A stretch of 53,305 bases of DNA from an uncultured Collinsella sp. (GTDB lineage Bacteria > Actinomycetota > Coriobacteriia > Coriobacteriales > Coriobacteriaceae). Location: contig CABUSR010000011.1 in assembly GCA_902494245.1 (NCBI GenBank), forward strand, positions 1 through 53,305, written 5' to 3'. Every line of letters begins with the position of its first letter. Within the stretch, counting starts at the first letter, position 1. The notes beneath the pieces were generated by a model. The model ran no database searches, was not told the origin of the DNA, and was given only the letters and a program-made list of their open reading frames with translations. Below, in pieces: positions 49,988-53,305 of this stretch. Both the position numbers and the translations under genes were made by a program.

Positions 49988-50479
49988 GTGATGATCAGAA
50001 AAACCCTCGATACCGACATTCCCGCCGTCATGGCTATCTATGACGCGGCCCGCGCCTTTATGCGCGCGCATGGCAACGCCACGCAGTGGCCCGAGGGCAC
50101 GCCTTCTGCCGAGCAGCTGGCTGCCGATATCGCCGCCGGTGGCAGCTATGTGTGCGAAGTCGATGGTCGCGTGGTGGCGACGTTTGCCTTTTTACCGGGC
50201 CCGGACGAGTGCTATGACGTAATTGAGGACGGTCAATGGCGTAGCGACACTCCGTACGCCGTGCTGCACCGTGTGGCATCCGACGGCACCGTGCACGGTA
50301 TCGCGGCCGCGATGTTTGCCTTTGCCAAGGAGCGTGCCGATCACCTGCGCATCGACACACATCAGGACAACCTGCCCATGCAGGGAGCCATTGCCAAGGC
50401 CGGGTTTAAGCGCGCCGGTATCGTATATGTGTCGGACGGTACGCCGCGTGTTGCGTTTGACTGGCTGCGCGAGGCGTAA
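49988..50479 (+). CDS. GNAT-family N-acetyltransferase
   Basis: This 163-residue single-domain acetyltransferase has IRKTLDTDIPAVMAIYDAAR (strand 1/helix 1). The acetyl-CoA-binding region VLHRVASDGTVHGIAAAMFA is slightly degenerate from the usual Q/RxxGxG/A. The C-terminal DTHQDNLPMQGAIAKAGFKR precedes VYVSDGTPRVAFDW. Start is GTG 49988 or ATG 49991, with GAGG 7-10 nt upstream. Substrate unknown. It is transcribed divergently from the zinc-ribbon ORF. Confidence 0.9.
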   Translation: MMIRKTLDTDIPAVMAIYDAARAFMRAHGNATQWPEGTPSAEQLAADIAAGGSYVCEVDGRVVATFAFLPGPDECYDVIEDGQWRSDTPYAVLHRVASDGTVHGIAAAMFAFAKERADHLRIDTHQDNLPMQGAIAKAGFKRAGIVYVSDGTPRVAFDWLREA

Positions 50480-50507
50480 GAGCGACGCCTCATATCAATA
50501 ATTCATG

Positions 50508-50545
50508 CGAACGAAACTGGCCCAGGTGGGGTCATTTTCGTTCGC
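50508..50545 (+). terminator. Hairpin after the GNAT gene
   Basis: GCGAACGAAA (50508-50517) pairs with TTTCGTTCGC (50536-50545) around 18 nt. It lies 29 nt after the stop. No T-run follows. Confidence 0.6.
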
Positions 50546-50591
50546 TGTGCTGATTTGCAAGCCGGCTTTCGCAAGGCGCGAACCTACGAAA

Positions 50592-50617
50592 ATCGCCGCG
50601 CGGCAACGCGGGGCGAT
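50592..50617 (+). other. GNRA-capped hairpin in the leader of the Tet(M)-like gene
   Basis: ATCGCC-G-CGCG (50592-50602), tetraloop GCAA and CGCG-G-GGCGAT (50607-50617) form a 10-bp stem with one G-G mismatch and a GNRA loop. A second GC-rich dyad GGGCC/GGCCC (about 50636-50662) follows, and the gene starts at 50733. Tet(M)-type genes are often controlled by leader attenuation; that parallel is inference. It could also only end the GNAT transcript. Confidence 0.4.
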
Positions 50618-50732
50618 GAGCTCGGTCGGGGGATAGGGCCCGCTTCGCCCGCCGGCCCGTAAATTGTATCATCCAGTGTGGAACGAGGGTGCCCGTTGCC
50701 GCGTGCGATGGGCTTGCAATAAGAGGAGAGCC

Positions 50733-52736
50733 ATGTCGAAGCAAGCGGTCGCTGGAATCTTGGCGCATGTCGATGCCGGCAAGACCACGCTGGCCGAGGC
50801 CATGCTGTTTAACGCGGGCCGCATTCGCAAGCGCGGCCGCGTTGACGATGGCGACTCGCATCTGGATACGAACGAGATTGAGCGTGAGCGCGGTATCACG
50901 ATCTTCTCGTCGCAGGCTGTGCTCGACCATGGTGACACCCACGTTATGCTCGTGGACGCTCCCGGCCATGTCGATTTTTCTGCCGAGGCGGAGCGCACGC
51001 TGCGTGCCCTGGACTACGCGATTCTGGTGGTAGGCGCCAACGATGGCGTACAGGGGCACACCGAAACCCTGTGGCGCCTGCTTGCGCGCTATGACATCCC
51101 GACGTTCATCTTTATCAACAAGATCGATTTGGAGAATCCCGGCCGCGATGTTTTGCTGGCACAACTTGGGCAACGTCTTTCTGAGGGGTGCCTGGATGCC
51201 AACGAACTGCTGGCGGGTGGCGCCGTTCAGGAGGACGCTGCTGCGTTGGACGAAGCGGCGCTCGAGGAGTTTCTTGAGGCGGGTGAGCTTTCCTCCGCGA
51301 CGCTGTCGCGCATGGTTGCTGAGCGCAAGCTCTTTCCCTGCTTTGCCGGCTCGGCGCTCAAGGACCAAGGTGTGGACGAGCTGTTGGATGGTATATGCGC
51401 GCTGATGCGCGAACAGGCGTGGCTCCCGGAGTTTGCCGCCCGCGTCTATCGCGTCAGCCGCGGGGACCGCGGCGAGCGCTTGGCTTGGGTTAAAGTGACC
51501 GGCGGCACGCTGCATGCCAAACAGGTGATTAACGGACGTTCCGGTGCCGAGGCATGGGAGCAGAAGGTCGATCAGGTACGCATCTATAACGGCGATAAGT
51601 ATGAGCTTGCCCAAGAAGTTGCTGCTGGCGGCATTTGTGCCGTGACGGGCCTTGCGCACGTTCGCCCAGGGGACGCTCTGGGCGCGGAACCTGCGTGCGA
51701 TGCGCCCGTCATTGCGCCGGTCCTCACCTATACGGTGCTTCCGGGCGAACACGATGTCCACGCGGTGTTCAAAGCGCTGACTGAGTTGGCGGACGAAGAT
51801 CCCATGCTCGGCGTAGGCTGGAACACCCATCTTGAACAAATACATCTGCAGCTTATGGGGGCGGTGCAGCTCGAGGTCGTGCAGCGGGTGTTGGCCGATC
51901 GCTTTGGCCTTTCGGTTGCGTTTGAGTCTGGCGGCATTCTCTATAAGGAGACTATTTCGCAGCCGGTCGAGGGCGTGGGCCACTTTGAGCCACTGCGCCA
52001 CTATGCCGAGGTGCATCTGCGTCTGGAGCCGTTGCCGGCGGGTTCGGGCGTGCAGTTTGGCACCGTGACCTCGACCGATGAGCTCGATCTTAACTGGCAG
52101 CGTCTGGCACTCACCAACGCCATGGAGCGCGATCACCTGGGCGTGCTGACCGGCTCGCCCATCACCGATGTGCGCATTACGCTCACGGGCGGCCGTGCGC
52201 ATGCCAAACACACCGAGGGCGGCGATTTTCGCCAGGCCACGTACCGCGCGATTCGCCAGGGGCTCATGCAGGCGCGTGAGGCTGGCGCGGCGGTGCTGTT
52301 GGAGCCGTGGTACCACTTTGAGCTCGAGGTGCCGGGGGAGTGCGTGGGCCGGGCGCTCTCGGATGCCACGCGCATGGGTGCCGAGTACGAGCCACCGACG
52401 ATGACGGGGGACCGGGCGAAGCTTGTGGGTCGCGTGCCGGCATCCGAGGTGCAGGACTATGCCCTGGAGGTAGCTGCCTACACGAGCGGTCGCGGGCATC
52501 TGTACCTGGAGTTCGCCGGCTATGCGGCTTGCCATGATGCCGAGCGCGTAATCGAGACGGCCGCCTATGAGCCCGAGGCCGATCTGCCCAACACGCCCGA
52601 CTCGGTCTTTTGCTCTCACGGCGCTGGTTACACGGTCAAATGGTACGACGTACCCGCCGCGGCGCACGTAAAGATCGATCCCGCCACCTTCCGCCCCTGG
52701 CGAGCAGCAGACGCCGAGTTTTTCGGCCACATGTGA
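50733..52736 (+). CDS. Tet(M)/EF-G-like ribosomal GTPase
   Basis: This 667-residue translational GTPase has G1 AHVDAGKTTLAEAML, switch region ERERGITIFSSQA, G3 DAPGHVDFSAEAERT and G4 NKIDLENPGRDV. EF-G-type domains II to V follow, the last with TGRGHLYLEFAGYA. The overall size and order match ribosomal-protection proteins (Tet(M)/Tet(O), about 640 aa), but the sequence looks like the chromosomal 'translation factor GTPase' paralogues rather than an acquired tetracycline-resistance gene, since its base composition and codons fit its neighbours. ATG 50733 follows AAGAGGAGAGCC. Whether it protects ribosomes from a drug is unknown. Confidence 0.85.
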   Translation: MSKQAVAGILAHVDAGKTTLAEAMLFNAGRIRKRGRVDDGDSHLDTNEIERERGITIFSSQAVLDHGDTHVMLVDAPGHVDFSAEAERTLRALDYAILVVGANDGVQGHTETLWRLLARYDIPTFIFINKIDLENPGRDVLLAQLGQRLSEGCLDANELLAGGAVQEDAAALDEAALEEFLEAGELSSATLSRMVAERKLFPCFAGSALKDQGVDELLDGICALMREQAWLPEFAARVYRVSRGDRGERLAWVKVTGGTLHAKQVINGRSGAEAWEQKVDQVRIYNGDKYELAQEVAAGGICAVTGLAHVRPGDALGAEPACDAPVIAPVLTYTVLPGEHDVHAVFKALTELADEDPMLGVGWNTHLEQIHLQLMGAVQLEVVQRVLADRFGLSVAFESGGILYKETISQPVEGVGHFEPLRHYAEVHLRLEPLPAGSGVQFGTVTSTDELDLNWQRLALTNAMERDHLGVLTGSPITDVRITLTGGRAHAKHTEGGDFRQATYRAIRQGLMQAREAGAAVLLEPWYHFELEVPGECVGRALSDATRMGAEYEPPTMTGDRAKLVGRVPASEVQDYALEVAAYTSGRGHLYLEFAGYAACHDAERVIETAAYEPEADLPNTPDSVFCSHGAGYTVKWYDVPAAAHVKIDPATFRPWRAADAEFFGHM

Positions 52737-52758
52737 CAGAGGGGCAGCCCCTTTGTCA
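52734..52758. repeat. TGACAGAGGGG hairpin overlapping the GTPase stop codon
   Basis: TGACAGAGGGG (52734-52744) and CCCCTTTGTCA (52748-52758) pair with one G-T. The first TGA is the gene's stop codon. It is a near-copy of 26409-26435. Confidence 0.7.
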
Positions 52759-52765
52759 GATTCAG

Positions 52766-52795
52766 TTGGTATAACTCGGTATAAGTTGGTATAAC
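52766..52795. repeat. Three 10-bp direct repeats upstream of an AAA ATPase gene
   Basis: TTGGTATAAC, TCGGTATAAG and TTGGTATAAC run head to tail at 52766-52795 with exactly one-helical-turn spacing, 34 nt before the start at 52830. TGTTACC just after is an inverted partner of GGTA...ACA. A protein with a winged helix, such as the one encoded, could bind all three on one face. The GGTATAAC boxes may also overlap a -10 element (TATAAC). Confidence 0.75.
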
Positions 52796-52829
52796 TGTTA
52801 CCAGGATTTACCGATCCGAGGAGGCCGAC

Positions 52830-53305
52830 ATGAATCCAAATCCCTTTAAGCCAACGGCAGGCAAGCGGCCTCCGATGCTCATCGGTCGAGAGTCGGTCAT
52901 CGAAGATTTTGAGGAAGGACTCGACAACGGCGCCGGAGCGCCGGGTAGGCTCATGCTCATTACGGGAAACCGCGGCTGCGGCAAAACGGTTCTCCTGCGG
53001 GAGCTGCAACGTCTAGCCAGCGAGCGCGGATGGGCGGTTATCTCCGATTCCGCTTCGCTTGGCTTATGCGACCGCTTAGCCGACGCGCTTCGCTCGAATA
53101 AGCCCGTTGTGACGTCAATGGAGTTCGGTCCGTCGTTTGGCCGGATGTCGGTCGAGGCGGCGCGAGCAAAGGGCGAAACGTTGCGAGGGCTGGTCAACGA
53201 GCGCCTCAAGAAGCTCGGTCCAGGCAAGGGCATACTGTTTGCGATTGACGAGGCACAATCGGCGTCTATCGAGGAACTGGCGGCCCTTGCCGTTCTCTAT
53301 CAGCA
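52830..53305 (+). CDS. AAA-family ATP-binding protein (partial, runs off right edge)
   Basis: ATG 52830 follows AGGAGGCCGAC. The visible 158 residues read MNPNPFKPTAGKRPPMLIGR, then Walker A GNRGCGKT (46-53) and a conserved helical region with MEFGPSFGRMSVEAARAKGE. Walker B follows in GKGILFAIDEAQS, and the sequence leaves the window soon after. The layout resembles the remnant at 5666-6168, which retains the C-terminal winged helix of this type. Such proteins are common in Coriobacteria and Bifidobacteria and their function is unclear; a P-loop plus DNA-binding tail suggests a regulator or genome-maintenance factor. The 10-bp repeat array in front suggests autoregulation. Confidence 0.82.
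   Translation, partial: MNPNPFKPTAGKRPPMLIGRESVIEDFEEGLDNGAGAPGRLMLITGNRGCGKTVLLRELQRLASERGWAVISDSASLGLCDRLADALRSNKPVVTSMEFGPSFGRMSVEAARAKGETLRGLVNERLKKLGPGKGILFAIDEAQSASIEELAALAVLYQ

Noticed and set aside
50733..52736. Acquired tetracycline-resistance gene tet(M)/tet(O)
   Set aside because: The GC-rich codons match neighbouring chromosomal genes, no mobile element flanks it, and it looks like the chromosomal translation-factor paralogue.
50532..53009. 825-residue open frame opposite the Tet(M)-like GTPase
   Set aside because: Antisense to a GTPase with all G motifs, and it also runs through the intergenic hairpins and repeats.

Overview
The window looks like chromosomal DNA from a high-GC gut actinobacterium, most probably a Collinsella-like member of the Coriobacteriia. 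This rests on GC-rich coding sequence, AAGGAG-type ribosome sites with GTG and TTG starts, a mycobacterial-type LexA box, an LAGTGD wall-sorting signal and recurrent GGGAC intergenic palindromes. I see no tRNA, rRNA or CRISPR array. Identifications are from reading motifs, without database searches.

Layout. 1-3005: a conspicuously GC-richer block on the minus strand with a LanFEG-type lantibiotic self-protection ABC transporter, a small membrane ORF and a response regulator running off the left edge. A TetR repressor next to it is broken by a nonsense codon. 3150-6317: accessory and eroded DNA: a TenpN/ToxN-like type III toxin with a possible RNA antitoxin in front, a YjdF gene with a long leader, an inverted-repeat operator beside an ATPase scrap, a flavoprotein, and a remnant of an AAA ATPase with phased repeats at its 5' end. 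6354-10637: an operon for a second type IIA topoisomerase (B then A subunit) behind a perfect TCGAAC-N4-GTTCGA LexA box. 10794-13300: a DUF234 ATPase with a large inverted-repeat operator, and an XRE regulator with a membrane protein.

13347-23006: a very large wall-anchored surface protein interrupted by an in-frame TGA, a LuxR regulator, an OmpR/histidine kinase pair, and a divergent redox operon (CD1871A-type CXXC microprotein, polyferredoxin membrane protein, TlpA-like lipoprotein). 23153-38985: an ABC transporter fusion, tRNA modification (Dus, TrmO), a glutaredoxin, an HTH/zinc-ribbon/TipAS regulator, a PatB aminotransferase, a BvgS-like hybrid kinase, a potassium-channel-like protein, a LOG-family protein, a ClC-family channel and a YtrA-type GntR/ABC operon.

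39035-39332 is a non-coding array of four 80-bp tandem units, each a 16-bp inverted repeat around a 25-nt centre. It is the most unusual structure seen. 39478-53305: release factor 3, a VUT transporter, an SDR, uracil-DNA glycosylase, an EamA/LysR divergent pair, a MATE exporter, RlmA-like and RsmJ methyltransferases, small membrane proteins, a GNAT enzyme, a Tet(M)-like ribosomal GTPase, and the start of an AAA ATPase whose promoter carries three exact 10-bp-period repeats.

A recurring theme is that four ATPase genes or remnants (near 4.7, 6.1, 12.2 and 52.8 kb) each have a different private repeat or palindrome array at their 5' end. This suggests a family of autoregulated, fast-turnover ATPase modules.
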